Assembly: GCA_964607445.1 (NCBI GenBank)
Contig: CAZSKN010000002.1
Coordinates: forward strand, 129,448-193,447
Length of the DNA stretch: 64,000 nucleotides
DNA from: CALCKU01 sp964607445
Lineage (GTDB): Bacteria; Pseudomonadota; Alphaproteobacteria; Caulobacterales; Maricaulaceae
Reading direction: 5' to 3'
The notes beneath the pieces are model-generated. The model ran no database searches and was not told the origin of the DNA. It saw only the letters and a program-made list of their open reading frames with translations. Numbering within the stretch: position 1 is the first letter of the stretch; each line of letters begins with the position of its first letter. The position numbers and the translations under genes were made by a program. Positions 42,203 through 51,324 of this stretch are shown here, in pieces.

Positions 42203-44893
42203 CTATTCTGCGGCTTGGGCCTCACGGGCCAGATTACGCAGGACGTAATGCAAGATACCCTCATTTTTATAATATTCATGCTCATTATCTGTATCAATAC
42301 GGACTTTGACTGTGATCTTTTTGGTTTTGCCATCCGGGAACGTAATATTTACGTCGAGCGTGCCGCGAGGTTCCAGATCGGCAATACCGGCGATCGAGAC
42401 GGTTTCAGAGCCTTTCATACCGAGCGATGTCCAGCTATCCCCGTCTTGGAACTCAAGTGGTAGTACGCCCATACCGATCAGATTAGAGCGGTGAATACGC
42501 TCAAAGCTTTCCGCGATGACGGCTTTTACGCCCAAAAGAACTGTACCTTTAGCCGCCCAGTCTCGTGAAGACCCATTGCCGTAAAGTCCGCCGGCAAAGA
42601 CAACAAGGTCAGTGCCCTCTGCTTTATATTTTTCCGCAGCTTCGAAAATCGACATGACTTCGCCGCTTGGAATATGCTTGGTCACACCGCCTTCTGTGCC
42701 GGGTGCCATCTGGTTTTTAATCCGGATATTGGCAAATGTGCCACGCATCATCACTTCGTGATTACCGCGCCGCGACCCAAAAGAATTAAATTCCGCTTTG
42801 GGGACTTGGCGCGCCGATAAATAATCGCCAGCCGGTCCGTCATGCTTAATCGCGCCCGCCGGAGAGATATGATCGGTTGTGATACTGTCACCCAGAAGCG
42901 CCAGAATATTGGCGTCTTTGACATCCTCAACGGGTTTAGGTGTCGTCGTCATGCCGTCAAAATAAGGCGGGTTGCGCACATAGGTGGATCCCGGTGCCCA
43001 ATTATAGGTCTTGCCACCCGTAACTTTTATTTTCTGCCACTGACGATCTCCTTTAAACACGTCTGCATAACGTTCGGTGAACATTTTGCGCGTGATGACT
43101 TTACGCACGACATCGGCAATTTCTTTTGAACTTGGCCATATATCTCTGAGGAAAACAGCCTTGCCGCTTTTGTCAACGCCCAGCGGATCTACATCAAAGT
43201 CATGATGCAGGGAGCCAGCAAGGGCATAGGCAACGACGAGGGGGGGAGAGGCCAGAAAATTGGCTTTGATATCAGGTCCGATACGGCCTTCAAAATTCCG
43301 GTTCCCCGAGAGCACGGAACATGAGACGAGGTCGCCTTCGGAAATAGCTTCCGAGAGTTCCGGTGCCAAGGGTCCGGAGTTGCCGATACATGTGGTACAG
43401 CCATAGCCAACCACATCAAACCCCAGAGCGTTGAGTTCTGTCTGGAGTTTGGATGTTTCTAGATATTGCCCGACAACTTGTGAGCCCGGTGCTAATGAGG
43501 TCTTGACCCAGGGTTTAACCGTTAAGCCCAGAGCATTGGCCTTTTGTGCCACCAGTCCAGCCGCCATCATGACCGAGGGGTTGGAGGTATTGGTGCAAGA
43601 GGTGATCGCGGCGATCATGACGTCGCCATGGTCAATCGAAAATCCGCGTCCTTTCACAGCCACGGCGCTATCCGCAGTTGGCTTTTTGCCAAAGTCTTTA
43701 CCTAAAATCTTGGCAAATGTGTTATTGGCGCCTTTCAGGTCAAACCGGTCTTGCGGACGTTTAGGTCCGGATATGGCAGGTTTTACATCCCCCATATCCA
43801 GCCCGATTGTACTGGTAAAGACAGGGGTGGTGCCATCGCGCCACAAGCCTTGGGCTTTGGCATAGGCTTCGACAAGTTCAATACGTTGTTTGTCACGACC
43901 TGTGGCGTTCAAATAGCGTAATGTATCTTCGTCAACCGGGAAGAAGCCGCATGTCGCACCATATTCCGGCGCCATATTGGCAAGTGTCGCTTGGTCTTCA
44001 AGAGACAGATTATCCAGACCTTCACCGTAAAATTCAACGAATTTTCCGACCACGCCTTTTTCACGCAACATTTGCACGACACGTAAAACCAAATCTGTCG
44101 CCGTCGCACCTTCGGGCATTTTACCGGATAATTCAAAACCCACGACTTCGGGAATCAGCATGGAAATCGGCTGGCCGAGCATAGCGGCTTCGGCTTCGAT
44201 ACCGCCAACGCCCCAACCCAGTACAGAGAGGCCGTTGATCATAGTTGTGTGGCTATCTGTTCCGACCAATGTATCCGGGAAGGCATAGGTTTTGCCGCCT
44301 TCTGATTTTGTCCAGACCGTTTGCGCCAGATTTTCAAGATTGACTTGATGGCAAATCCCAGTGCCGGGCGGTACAACCGAGAAATTGTCAAAGGCGCTCT
44401 GACCCCATTTGAGGAAGTCATAACGTTCGCCATTACGCTCATATTCACGCTCGACATTTTTCTTAAAGGCGGTTTTTGTCCCGTAATAATCAACCATGAC
44501 AGAATGATCGATGACCAGATGAACGGGGTTCAGCGGGTTAATCGCATCGGCTTTCCCGCCCAAATTGACCATGGCATCACGCATAGCTGCAAGATCAACA
44601 ACGGCTGGAACGCCTGTAAAATCCTGCATTAAGACGCGCGCCGGACGATAGGCAATTTCATGGGTTGATGTTTTGGTTTTCAACCATCCGGCAACCGCTT
44701 CGATATCGGTTTTTGTGACGGTCGTGCCGTCTTCGTGGCGGAGCAGGTTTTCCAGAAGAACTTTTAAAGAGCGAGGGAGCTTGCTAATATCGCTAAGTCC
44801 GTTTTTTTCCGCTTCTTTGAGATCATAATATGTGTATGTACCTCCGCGTACTTTTATTTCCCGTTCGCATTTGAAACTGTCGAGTGAGGCCAT
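42203..44893 (-). CDS. acnA: Aconitate hydratase A
   Basis: 896 residues, usual length for the AcnA/IRP type. It isomerises citrate to isocitrate in the TCA cycle. Fe-S ligands are SCTNTSNPS and GYGCTTCIGNSGPL. Active-site stretches VGTDSHTTMINGLSVLGWGVGG, GSRRGNHEVMMRGTF and GLYGNGSSRDWAAKG are intact. AAGGA lies 7 nt before the ATG. It is divergent from ccmG. Confidence 0.97.
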   Translation of the reverse strand: MASLDSFKCEREIKVRGGTYTYYDLKEAEKNGLSDISKLPRSLKVLLENLLRHEDGTTVTKTDIEAVAGWLKTKTSTHEIAYRPARVLMQDFTGVPAVVDLAAMRDAMVNLGGKADAINPLNPVHLVIDHSVMVDYYGTKTAFKKNVEREYERNGERYDFLKWGQSAFDNFSVVPPGTGICHQVNLENLAQTVWTKSEGGKTYAFPDTLVGTDSHTTMINGLSVLGWGVGGIEAEAAMLGQPISMLIPEVVGFELSGKMPEGATATDLVLRVVQMLREKGVVGKFVEFYGEGLDNLSLEDQATLANMAPEYGATCGFFPVDEDTLRYLNATGRDKQRIELVEAYAKAQGLWRDGTTPVFTSTIGLDMGDVKPAISGPKRPQDRFDLKGANNTFAKILGKDFGKKPTADSAVAVKGRGFSIDHGDVMIAAITSCTNTSNPSVMMAAGLVAQKANALGLTVKPWVKTSLAPGSQVVGQYLETSKLQTELNALGFDVVGYGCTTCIGNSGPLAPELSEAISEGDLVSCSVLSGNRNFEGRIGPDIKANFLASPPLVVAYALAGSLHHDFDVDPLGVDKSGKAVFLRDIWPSSKEIADVVRKVITRKMFTERYADVFKGDRQWQKIKVTGGKTYNWAPGSTYVRNPPYFDGMTTTPKPVEDVKDANILALLGDSITTDHISPAGAIKHDGPAGDYLSARQVPKAEFNSFGSRRGNHEVMMRGTFANIRIKNQMAPGTEGGVTKHIPSGEVMSIFEAAEKYKAEGTDLVVFAGGLYGNGSSRDWAAKGTVLLGVKAVIAESFERIHRSNLIGMGVLPLEFQDGDSWTSLGMKGSETVSIAGIADLEPRGTLDVNITFPDGKTKKITVKVRIDTDNEHEYYKNEGILHYVLRNLAREAQAAE

Positions 44894-44952
44894 GGGCGTA
44901 TCCTTATGTGTCGGAGCCTATAATGGAGGCTAAAATTATCATTTTGCGGGCT

Positions 44953-44980
44953 CTTATACCATTGCCTTCGCTAGGTTCAA
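44953..44980 (-). promoter_or_regulatory. Candidate acnA promoter
   Basis: On the minus strand: TTGAAC (44975-44980), 16-bp spacer, TATAAG (44953-44958), 60 bp before the acnA ATG. Confidence 0.5.
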
Positions 44981-45010
44981 TTCTTAAACGTCATATCTTA
45001 TGGAGACATT

Positions 45011-45565
45011 ATGTCATATAGAGACATTATGCATAAAGGAATACTTATTTTAGGCGCGGTAGCGTTTATCGGCTTTGTCAGCATTTTCGCGCTGCAACTT
45101 TTCCAGCCAAAAGGGTCATCAGGGGCGCGTACCGACCCTATGATCGGTCAAAAGGCCCCTCTATTAAAGACCCTTGATGCAAATGTGACGACATTTGAGC
45201 GCGCTTCGGCGGCGAAAACGCAAAGTCAGGTACAGTTGATAAATTTTTGGGCGACATGGTGTGCCCCCTGTCTGGCCGAACATCCGCTTTTAATGGGGTT
45301 GTCCGAAAATGGAATAGAGATCACGGGCGTGGCCTATGCAGATCAAGAGCCTAAAATTGAAAAATTTTTATCCAGCCGCGGCGATCCCTTCACAACATTA
45401 TATTTGGACCCGGATGGGGCGGCCATGCTGGCTTATGGCAATACGGGTGTTCCGGAAACTTTCGTTATAGGCCCGGACGGGTTTATTCTTGCACGGGTGC
45501 GGGGGCCGTTAACACCGGAAAATTTGAAATCAGATATTCTGCCTGTATTAAAAGACCTGCCTTAG
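45011..45565 (+). CDS. ccmG: Thiol:disulfide interchange protein CcmG/DsbE-like
   Basis: 184 residues. N-terminal membrane anchor (about 8-30), then a periplasmic thioredoxin domain with WCAPC (Cys84, Cys87), GVAYADQ and the cis-Pro segment TGVPETFVIG typical of CcmG. It reduces apocytochrome c or its chaperone in cytochrome c maturation. Two in-frame ATGs (45011 and 45029) each follow a near-identical GAGACATT sequence. The first has the better GGAG. ccmA-D are not adjacent. Confidence 0.9.
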   Translation: MSYRDIMHKGILILGAVAFIGFVSIFALQLFQPKGSSGARTDPMIGQKAPLLKTLDANVTTFERASAAKTQSQVQLINFWATWCAPCLAEHPLLMGLSENGIEITGVAYADQEPKIEKFLSSRGDPFTTLYLDPDGAAMLAYGNTGVPETFVIGPDGFILARVRGPLTPENLKSDILPVLKDLP

Positions 45566-45631
45566 CTTCGGGTTTTAACGTAGAATAGCCTTTCAACCCG
45601 CTGCAAGGCGGTCTCCCACGTCCGGCAATGC

Positions 45632-46312
45632 CTATCCGTCTTGTCCGGCGATTTTACCGTGCTTCATGATAAATGGAATTTGGCTTAGAGTAAAAAGAAT
45701 GGTCAGCGGCAAAAAGCCGAATAATTTAAAATTGGCCCAAAAGGCTTCCCCGAAATGGCGCCAGACAATCTCATTAATGGCGGCACAGGCAAAGAAAAAC
45801 ACGCCCCATCGTATCGCCAGTGAATTCCAAACTTTTTCCGGTAACTCGAAGGCCCCGTTGAGCACTATTTTGATAATGTTTTTTTTGATAAAAACGCCAC
45901 CTATTGTCAAAAGGCCAAAGACGATATTGACCACGGTTGGTTTCATGTAAAAAAATCGCGGGTCTTTGAAGATAAGCGATAAGCCGACCGTTAAAATAAT
46001 GATTGCGGTTGTGAGCGCTAACATGGTCGAGAATTTGCCGTGTTTAATCCGCGAATAGGCCAGCGCCATAACGGCGCATACGGTGAACACAATGGCCGCC
46101 GTATAGATCGCCCCGTCAGGATCTGAACGCCTCAGGTAATTATAGAGAATGACGAAAATCAAGACCGGGCCGAAATCCACCATAAAGTTGGATTGGGAGA
46201 CCCCGTTTGTGCCTTTTGAGATAGTGCGGCTGTCCGGTGAGACATCACCCGTATCCGGCTGTATGTCTGATTGAATATTGGGGTTTTCGGATTGTGGATC
46301 AGAAGTCGTCAT
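45632..46312 (-). CDS. Inner-membrane spanning protein YciB / septation protein A
   Basis: 226 residues. A polar N-terminal extension of about 43 residues precedes the usual family start NFMVDFGPVLIFVILYNYL. Five membrane segments follow, with FGLLTIGGVFIKKNIIKIVLNGAFELPEKVWNSLAIRWGVFFF, the most conserved stretch. Members affect envelope integrity and division. The ATG is 1 nt after the stop of the EamA gene. The synteny ftsY-yciB is common in alphaproteobacteria. Confidence 0.92.
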   Translation of the reverse strand: MTTSDPQSENPNIQSDIQPDTGDVSPDSRTISKGTNGVSQSNFMVDFGPVLIFVILYNYLRRSDPDGAIYTAAIVFTVCAVMALAYSRIKHGKFSTMLALTTAIIILTVGLSLIFKDPRFFYMKPTVVNIVFGLLTIGGVFIKKNIIKIVLNGAFELPEKVWNSLAIRWGVFFFACAAINEIVWRHFGEAFWANFKLFGFLPLTILFTLSQIPFIMKHGKIAGQDG

Positions 46313-46313
46313 G

Positions 46314-47162
46314 TCAGGCCATTTGCATCAGGATGAGTCCAAAGGCAAGGATTATAGCCAGAATAATACGGCGCTTGCCAAAATCTTCCCTCAGCCATAA
46401 GGCCGCGAAGAGGGCTGCGAAAATAATGCTCGTTTCACGCAGGGCGGCCAATTTGGCAATCGGGGCGAGGGAAAAGGCATAGAGGGCGGTAGAATAGCTC
46501 ATCACGGCTAACCCACCTGTCATAATGCCACCGCGCAGATCGCGGGTAATTCTGGCTTTGAGGTTCTGGCGTTTGATATAGGCAATGATCAACGCTATGC
46601 CCAGCCCCTCTATGACAAAGAACCACGCAATAAAGGCGATGCGGTGCGGCGCCAGCCTGATACCATAGGCATCCACCACTGTGTATATCGCCGTCACCCC
46701 GCCGCAAAAAAACGCAAAGGCCAAGGCCGATTTTTGCCCGCTCAATTTGGTTTTTTGCGGCCAGCCAAATCCGATCAGAGCCGCAACTGAGATTGAAAGC
46801 CCGATGATTTCAAGCGGTCTGAGGCTTTCTTTTAAAAAGAGAAAGGCAATGACGGCGGTTAACGCCGGTGCAACGCCGCGCATGACCGGATAGACAATGG
46901 ACATATCACCTTGGGTAAAGGCGGCCGCTTGCGCGAATTGATAGATATAATGCAGGGCAATTCCGATTAAAATAAACACCCAGACATTAGGCGGGGGCAG
47001 TGGTAAGGTCAGGGCGATTGGCAAAGCGATGACGAAAGAGGTGGCGCCCAGCAAGCCGCGTAACATAAATTTATCATCAGAGCGTTTTAAGATCACCCCG
47101 GCCAGAGCATGGCTCACCGCCGAGATCAGCATTAGAACTATGGCCAGTATGGCCGGGCTCAT
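46314..47162 (-). CDS. EamA/DMT family transporter
   Basis: 282 residues, ten membrane segments in two EamA repeats (for example VMRGVAPALTAVIAFLFLKESLRPLEIIGLSISVAALIGFGW and ALRETSIIFAALFAALWLREDFGKRR). Drug/metabolite exporters of this class move amino acids or other small metabolites. The substrate is unknown. Probably co-transcribed with yciB. Confidence 0.88.
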   Translation of the reverse strand: MSPAILAIVLMLISAVSHALAGVILKRSDDKFMLRGLLGATSFVIALPIALTLPLPPPNVWVFILIGIALHYIYQFAQAAAFTQGDMSIVYPVMRGVAPALTAVIAFLFLKESLRPLEIIGLSISVAALIGFGWPQKTKLSGQKSALAFAFFCGGVTAIYTVVDAYGIRLAPHRIAFIAWFFVIEGLGIALIIAYIKRQNLKARITRDLRGGIMTGGLAVMSYSTALYAFSLAPIAKLAALRETSIIFAALFAALWLREDFGKRRIILAIILAFGLILMQMA

Positions 47163-47180
47163 GAGGTCACTGGGGTCATA

Positions 47181-47669
47181 TTACATACGGCTCACATCAC
47201 ATTCCATTATCCAGTTATGCATAGAGACGCCATCAATTTGGACCGGATTTTTACGCAAGGTTTGAAACCCGCATCTTTCAAAGGCCGGACGGGCGAGATC
47301 GCTGGCTTCTGTATAGAGCCGCATTAACCCCCCCTGTCTGGCGACGCCAATAACATGTCGAATTAAATGGGTGGCAATGCCGCGTCCCTGCGCGGCCTTA
47401 AGCGCGTAAAGCCTGTCGATATGCCCATCAGGCTCAAGCTCGATAAAGGCGATGATATCGTCGTTTTCAACCCACCCCCAAATCCTACGAGACCGCGCCT
47501 CTTGGGCGTAGATTTCTGGCGTTCTCACGCGGCTAACCCACGCTTTGATCTGGGATTTGGAAAAGGCCGGCGCGGCGCGGTGTAAAATGCTTTCGCGCCA
47601 GATATGGGTTAAAACGACGGCGTCTGCCGGGCCGCATTCGGTAATATGTTCGCCCGCATGATTTAGCAT
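47181..47669 (-). CDS. GNAT family N-acetyltransferase
   Basis: 162 residues. The acetyl-CoA loop AAQGRGIATHLIRHVI and the C-terminal FERCGFQTLRKNPVQIDGVSMHNWIMEC fit GNAT enzymes of the PhnO/YafP type. The ATG overlaps the preceding small gene by 7 nt. Substrate unknown. Confidence 0.87.
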   Translation of the reverse strand: MLNHAGEHITECGPADAVVLTHIWRESILHRAAPAFSKSQIKAWVSRVRTPEIYAQEARSRRIWGWVENDDIIAFIELEPDGHIDRLYALKAAQGRGIATHLIRHVIGVARQGGLMRLYTEASDLARPAFERCGFQTLRKNPVQIDGVSMHNWIMECDVSRM

Positions 47670-47926
47670 ATCCGGCTATCTATTCCTTTAACAGGCTTTT
47701 CATGCCAGCGAGTCTTAAATGCCCTTGATTTGGGAAAGACGTAAAGCTGGCTATAGGACAGATTATCGTGAATATATCCCGCAATGGCTTGCCAGTCTTT
47801 CAGGGTGTCATAACTGGGAATGAAGCGGTTTATCATAATCGTTTCTAAGGCGCTTTTTAGTCGTTTTATCCGCATAATCCGGGTTTTAACCCCGGTTTTG
47901 TTTCGCGTATATTTTAATTTATTCAT
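47663..47926 (-). CDS. Small basic protein, unknown
   Basis: 87 residues, basic at the N-terminus (MNKLKYTRNKTGVKTRIMRIKRLKSAL), with a more ordinary second half (YDTLKDWQAIAGYIHDNLSYSQLYVFPKSRAFKTRWHEKP). No family is recognised. It overlaps the GNAT start by 7 nt, which suggests translational coupling. The N-terminal 30 residues may be an over-extension; Met31 (47836) is an alternative start. Confidence 0.45.
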   Translation of the reverse strand: MNKLKYTRNKTGVKTRIMRIKRLKSALETIMINRFIPSYDTLKDWQAIAGYIHDNLSYSQLYVFPKSRAFKTRWHEKPVKGIDSRIC

Positions 47927-47985
47927 ATTGCCAAAATCATTCGCGTTCGGGCTGTGATAGGCGGATTGGATTGGTACGGTGCATG

Positions 47986-49722
47986 TTAGGCTTTGATATC
48001 ATCCATCGCATCCGCGACGCCTGAAAGCGCGGCGGCAAAGACGGGGGCCGAGAAATTTTCAAGGTCTTCAATGCGTTCGCCAATACCAATGGCATGAATA
48101 GGGAGCTTATATTTATCCGAGAGCGCGACCAATACGCCGCCTTTGGCCGTGCCGTCCAGCTTGGTCATGACCAGACCTGTGACATTAGCGGTTTCTTTAA
48201 AAGCTTCGGTCTGCGACAGCGCGTTTTGACCTACGGTCGCATCAAGAACTAGAATAGAATGGTGCGGAGCGTTGGCGTCTTGTTTTTTTATCACACGCAA
48301 TATTTTGGCCAACTCGTCCATCAGCTCTGTGCGGTTTTGCAAACGCCCTGCCGTATCGATCATTAAAATATCGGCCTTTGTTGCCTTGGCCTGCTCTATC
48401 GCGTCATAAACAAGACTGGCAGCATCCGCGCCGAGCTTGCCCGAGACAATATCGGCACTTGCGCGCTCGCTCCATACGGTCAATTGTTCAACGGCGGCTG
48501 CGCGAAATGTATCGCCGGCTGCAATGAGTACCTTTTTGCCTTGATCGTGATAGCGTTTGGCCAATTTGCCAAGGGTCGTTGTTTTCCCCGAGCCGTTCAC
48601 GCCGACAAAGAGCAGAATTTCGGGCTTGGCACCCGTCAGGACAAGTGGTTTTTCCAACGGGGTTAAAATTTCGGAAATCACATCTGCCAAGGCCACTTTG
48701 ACTTCCATATCCGTGACCTGTTTATCAAATTTATCTTGCGCCAAGAGTTCAGTTACGCGTTGGGCTGGCCCGACACCCAAATCGGCGGCGATCAGAATAT
48801 CTTGCAAGTCCTCAATCGCCTCAGCATCCAGTTTTCGTTTCGTAAAGACCGAGGAGACTTGCTCTGACATGCGCGAGGTCGATTTGCGCAAGCCCGTAGA
48901 CATACGTTCGAGGAATCCCCCGTCGCGTTCTTGGCGAAGTTTGGCTTCGGCTTCTTGTTGTACTTTTAGGGCGGCTGCAATTCGGGCATCTTCAGCCTCT
49001 TTCTCTGCCCGGATACGTTCGGCTTCGCGTGATTCTTTGGCCGCCTTTTCGGCCGCGATTTTTTTCGCTGTTTCAAGACGTTCCAACCTATCGGCTTCGG
49101 CCTTGTTGCGGGCAATATCCTCTTCGGCCTTGCGACGGGCGGCCTCGGCCTTTTCTTCCGCGCGCCGGGTTCTGGCTTCAAGTTCTTGTTGCGCTTTCAG
49201 GGCGCGGGCCTCAGCGGCGCTTTTGGCTTTGGCCGCTTTTAACGCCTCTGCCTCCAAAGCTTGACGATGGGCTTCGGCCTCGGCCTTTTCTTTGGCAAGA
49301 CGTTCGACCTCGATTTTGGTCGCCTTTTCTTCAGCCGCAATGCGTTCAGACTCAGCTTTTTCAAACGCGGCTTGTTCCTCGGCTATGCGTTTGGCTTCCA
49401 GCTCTCTGGCGCGTTTTTCCGCGGCAAGTTTCTTAGCCGCTTCAACATCTTTGCGCGCCTGTTCTTGGGCGCGGGCCTTTTCCTCTGCTTCAATTTTAGC
49501 CGCCGCGTCATCATCGATAGCGATTCCTGTGGCCTGTGCGTCTTGTTCGCGCGCGGACTTTAGGGCTGCGGCATTAATCGCGGCCATACGCGCGGCCATT
49601 TGTTCATCAACAAGCTGTTGTTTGGCTGCACGTTCCGCAGCCGCCTCGGCCTTTTTATCGTCCTTGGATTTAAAACCGAGCTTTGACAGAAACCCGCGTT
49701 TCTTTTTCTTTTCTTCTGCCAT
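47986..49722 (-). CDS. ftsY: Signal recognition particle receptor FtsY
   Basis: 578 residues. The first roughly 270 residues form an extremely charged Ala/Glu/Lys/Arg-rich helix, much longer than in most FtsY proteins. The NG GTPase follows: G1 GVNGSGKTTTLGKLA, G2-region DTFRAAAVEQL, G3 DTAGRLQNRTELMDEL, G4 TKLDGTAKGG and the closing GIGERIEDLENF. It docks ribosome-SRP complexes at the membrane. The ATG overlaps the mtaB stop (TAATG). Confidence 0.96.
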   Translation of the reverse strand: MAEEKKKKRGFLSKLGFKSKDDKKAEAAAERAAKQQLVDEQMAARMAAINAAALKSAREQDAQATGIAIDDDAAAKIEAEEKARAQEQARKDVEAAKKLAAEKRARELEAKRIAEEQAAFEKAESERIAAEEKATKIEVERLAKEKAEAEAHRQALEAEALKAAKAKSAAEARALKAQQELEARTRRAEEKAEAARRKAEEDIARNKAEADRLERLETAKKIAAEKAAKESREAERIRAEKEAEDARIAAALKVQQEAEAKLRQERDGGFLERMSTGLRKSTSRMSEQVSSVFTKRKLDAEAIEDLQDILIAADLGVGPAQRVTELLAQDKFDKQVTDMEVKVALADVISEILTPLEKPLVLTGAKPEILLFVGVNGSGKTTTLGKLAKRYHDQGKKVLIAAGDTFRAAAVEQLTVWSERASADIVSGKLGADAASLVYDAIEQAKATKADILMIDTAGRLQNRTELMDELAKILRVIKKQDANAPHHSILVLDATVGQNALSQTEAFKETANVTGLVMTKLDGTAKGGVLVALSDKYKLPIHAIGIGERIEDLENFSAPVFAAALSGVADAMDDIKA

Positions 49723-51050
49723 TACGCCAAAACCCCTATCGCTTGCATATCCTTATGCGCTGTCACTGTGACCTTGTGCAAGCTACCTGCTTTTGGAGGA
49801 TTGTCTACTTTTACCAGTGTAAAATCGGGCAGGCGTCCCAAGCGCGTTTTTCCGGGGGCCGCCTCTTCAAATAAAGCCATATCCGTCGTGCCGATACGGG
49901 ACACTAAATGGGCAATCTTGGCGCGATCACCTTCTTGGCGAAGGATTTTAGCTCTGGCCTTTATGACCTTATTCTCGACGGCAGGCATTTTTGCTGCCGG
50001 TGTGCCTGTGCGGGGCGAATAGGGAAAAACATGCAGCCAAGGTATGTTGATTTCGGAAATAATCTGGCGCGAATTTTCAAACATTGCCTCTGTTTCTGTT
50101 GGAAAACCGGCAATCATATCTGCACCAAAACATATTTCTGGGCGCTCAGATTTCAGACGGCGACATAAGCCTATCACCTCATCACGCGAGTGGCGGCGTT
50201 TCATGCGTTTTAAAATCATATCATCGCCGGCTTGCAAGGACAGATGCACATAGGGTGTCATGCGCGCTTCGGTCGTTAAGGCGATGAATAAAGCCGGATC
50301 AATTTCGGCTGGATCAATCGAGGATAATCGCAGACGTGCCAGATCGGGTACCAGTTTTAAAACCCGCCGGACCAGATCCCCAAGCGGCGGCGTACCGGGA
50401 AGATCGCCCCCCCAAGACGAGAGGTCAACTCCGGTTAACACCACCTCTTTATAGCCTTGATCGACAAGGGCTTTGACATGGGCGACAACTTCGCCAGCCG
50501 GGACAGAGCGCGCATTGCCGCGACCATAGGGTATGATACAAAATGTGCAGCGGTGGTCACACCCGTTCTGGACTTGTAAAAACGCGCGTGTACGGGTTTG
50601 CGATTTGCCCAAGGGGCGGTTGGCTCCGTTGATAAATTGCGGCGCGGTCTTGCGCACGGACATGATATCATTCACCTTGACTTTAGGCCCTGTAAACAGG
50701 GTGTCAGGGTCAAATGTGGTCGCCAGCATTTTTTCCTGATTCCCGATGACCTGGCTGACCTCTGCCATATTGGCAAAGCTCTGCGGGTCGATCTGTGCAG
50801 CGCATCCTGTCACTATGATGGCCGATTGGGGGTGGTCGCGTTTGGCTTTTCTTATGGCATGGCGTGTCGTGCGCACAGCTTCTTGAGTCACGGCGCAACT
50901 ATTGATAATCACGGATGATTTGAGACCGGCGTCCCGGGCATGGCCGCGCATAATCTCGCTTTCATAAGCGTTTAGCCGGCATCCCAGTGTGACAATTTTT
51001 ACATCATCTTCTGCGAGGGTCTCTCGTTTATGATCTTGCGCGGTTTCCAT
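49722..51050 (-). CDS. mtaB: tRNA t6A37 C2-methylthiotransferase MtaB
   Basis: 442 residues. The N-terminal UPF0004 domain holds three cluster cysteines (VTLGCRLNAYES, INSCAVT, VTGCAAQ). The radical-SAM CxxxCxxC is CDHRCTFC. The C-terminal TRAM-like region follows. It converts t6A37 to ms2t6A37 in tRNAs. Assigned MtaB rather than MiaB from the GCRLNAYE start and ENKVIKARAKILRQ. The order dapF-mtaB-ftsY is typical of the group. Confidence 0.94.
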   Translation of the reverse strand: METAQDHKRETLAEDDVKIVTLGCRLNAYESEIMRGHARDAGLKSSVIINSCAVTQEAVRTTRHAIRKAKRDHPQSAIIVTGCAAQIDPQSFANMAEVSQVIGNQEKMLATTFDPDTLFTGPKVKVNDIMSVRKTAPQFINGANRPLGKSQTRTRAFLQVQNGCDHRCTFCIIPYGRGNARSVPAGEVVAHVKALVDQGYKEVVLTGVDLSSWGGDLPGTPPLGDLVRRVLKLVPDLARLRLSSIDPAEIDPALFIALTTEARMTPYVHLSLQAGDDMILKRMKRRHSRDEVIGLCRRLKSERPEICFGADMIAGFPTETEAMFENSRQIISEINIPWLHVFPYSPRTGTPAAKMPAVENKVIKARAKILRQEGDRAKIAHLVSRIGTTDMALFEEAAPGKTRLGRLPDFTLVKVDNPPKAGSLHKVTVTAHKDMQAIGVLA

Positions 51051-51100
51051 CTTGCGCTATGTGGGCGTTAGACGCTAAAAGGTCAACTGGCATAAATAGG

Positions 51101-51155
51101 CTTTTGCGCGCGGCCCTGCCATCTTTAAATCTTCAGACGGATAGAGAGGTGCAGA
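51101..51155. repeat. Left copy of a 55-bp sequence flanking the N gap
   Basis: Identical base for base to 51256-51310. It ends exactly where the N run begins. Confidence 0.95.
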
Positions 51156-51255
51156 NNNNNNNNNNNNNNNNNNNNNNNNNNNNNNNNNNNNNNNNNNNNN
51201 NNNNNNNNNNNNNNNNNNNNNNNNNNNNNNNNNNNNNNNNNNNNNNNNNNNNNNN
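51156..51255. other. Assembly gap of exactly 100 N
   Basis: A run of 100 undetermined bases, a default scaffold spacer. The last 55 bp before it equal the first 55 bp after it, so the true sequence is probably continuous and the gap artificial. Confidence 0.95.
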
Positions 51256-51310
51256 CTTTTGCGCGCGGCCCTGCCATCTTTAAATCTTCAGACGGATAGA
51301 GAGGTGCAGA
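51256..51310. repeat. Right copy of the 55-bp sequence flanking the N gap
   Basis: Exact repeat of 51101-51155. The next bases, TTAAGAGGTGCAGA, partly repeat its own end (GAGGTGCAGA twice, 14 bp apart), which may be what broke the assembly. Confidence 0.95.
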
Positions 51311-51324
51311 TTAAGAGGTGCAGA

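Noticed and set aside
42031..42309. Plus-strand frame of 92 codons at the end of acnA
   Set aside because: It runs through the strong acnA terminator and into the acnA coding region on the other strand.
48557..49771. Long plus-strand frames opposite the ftsY N-terminus
   Set aside because: They are Ser/Ala/Leu-rich mirror images of the Ala/Glu/Lys-rich ftsY codons and lack ribosome sites.
51059..51283. Open frame running through the N gap
   Set aside because: It exists only because Ns carry no stop codons and the 55-bp flank is duplicated; it has no family features.
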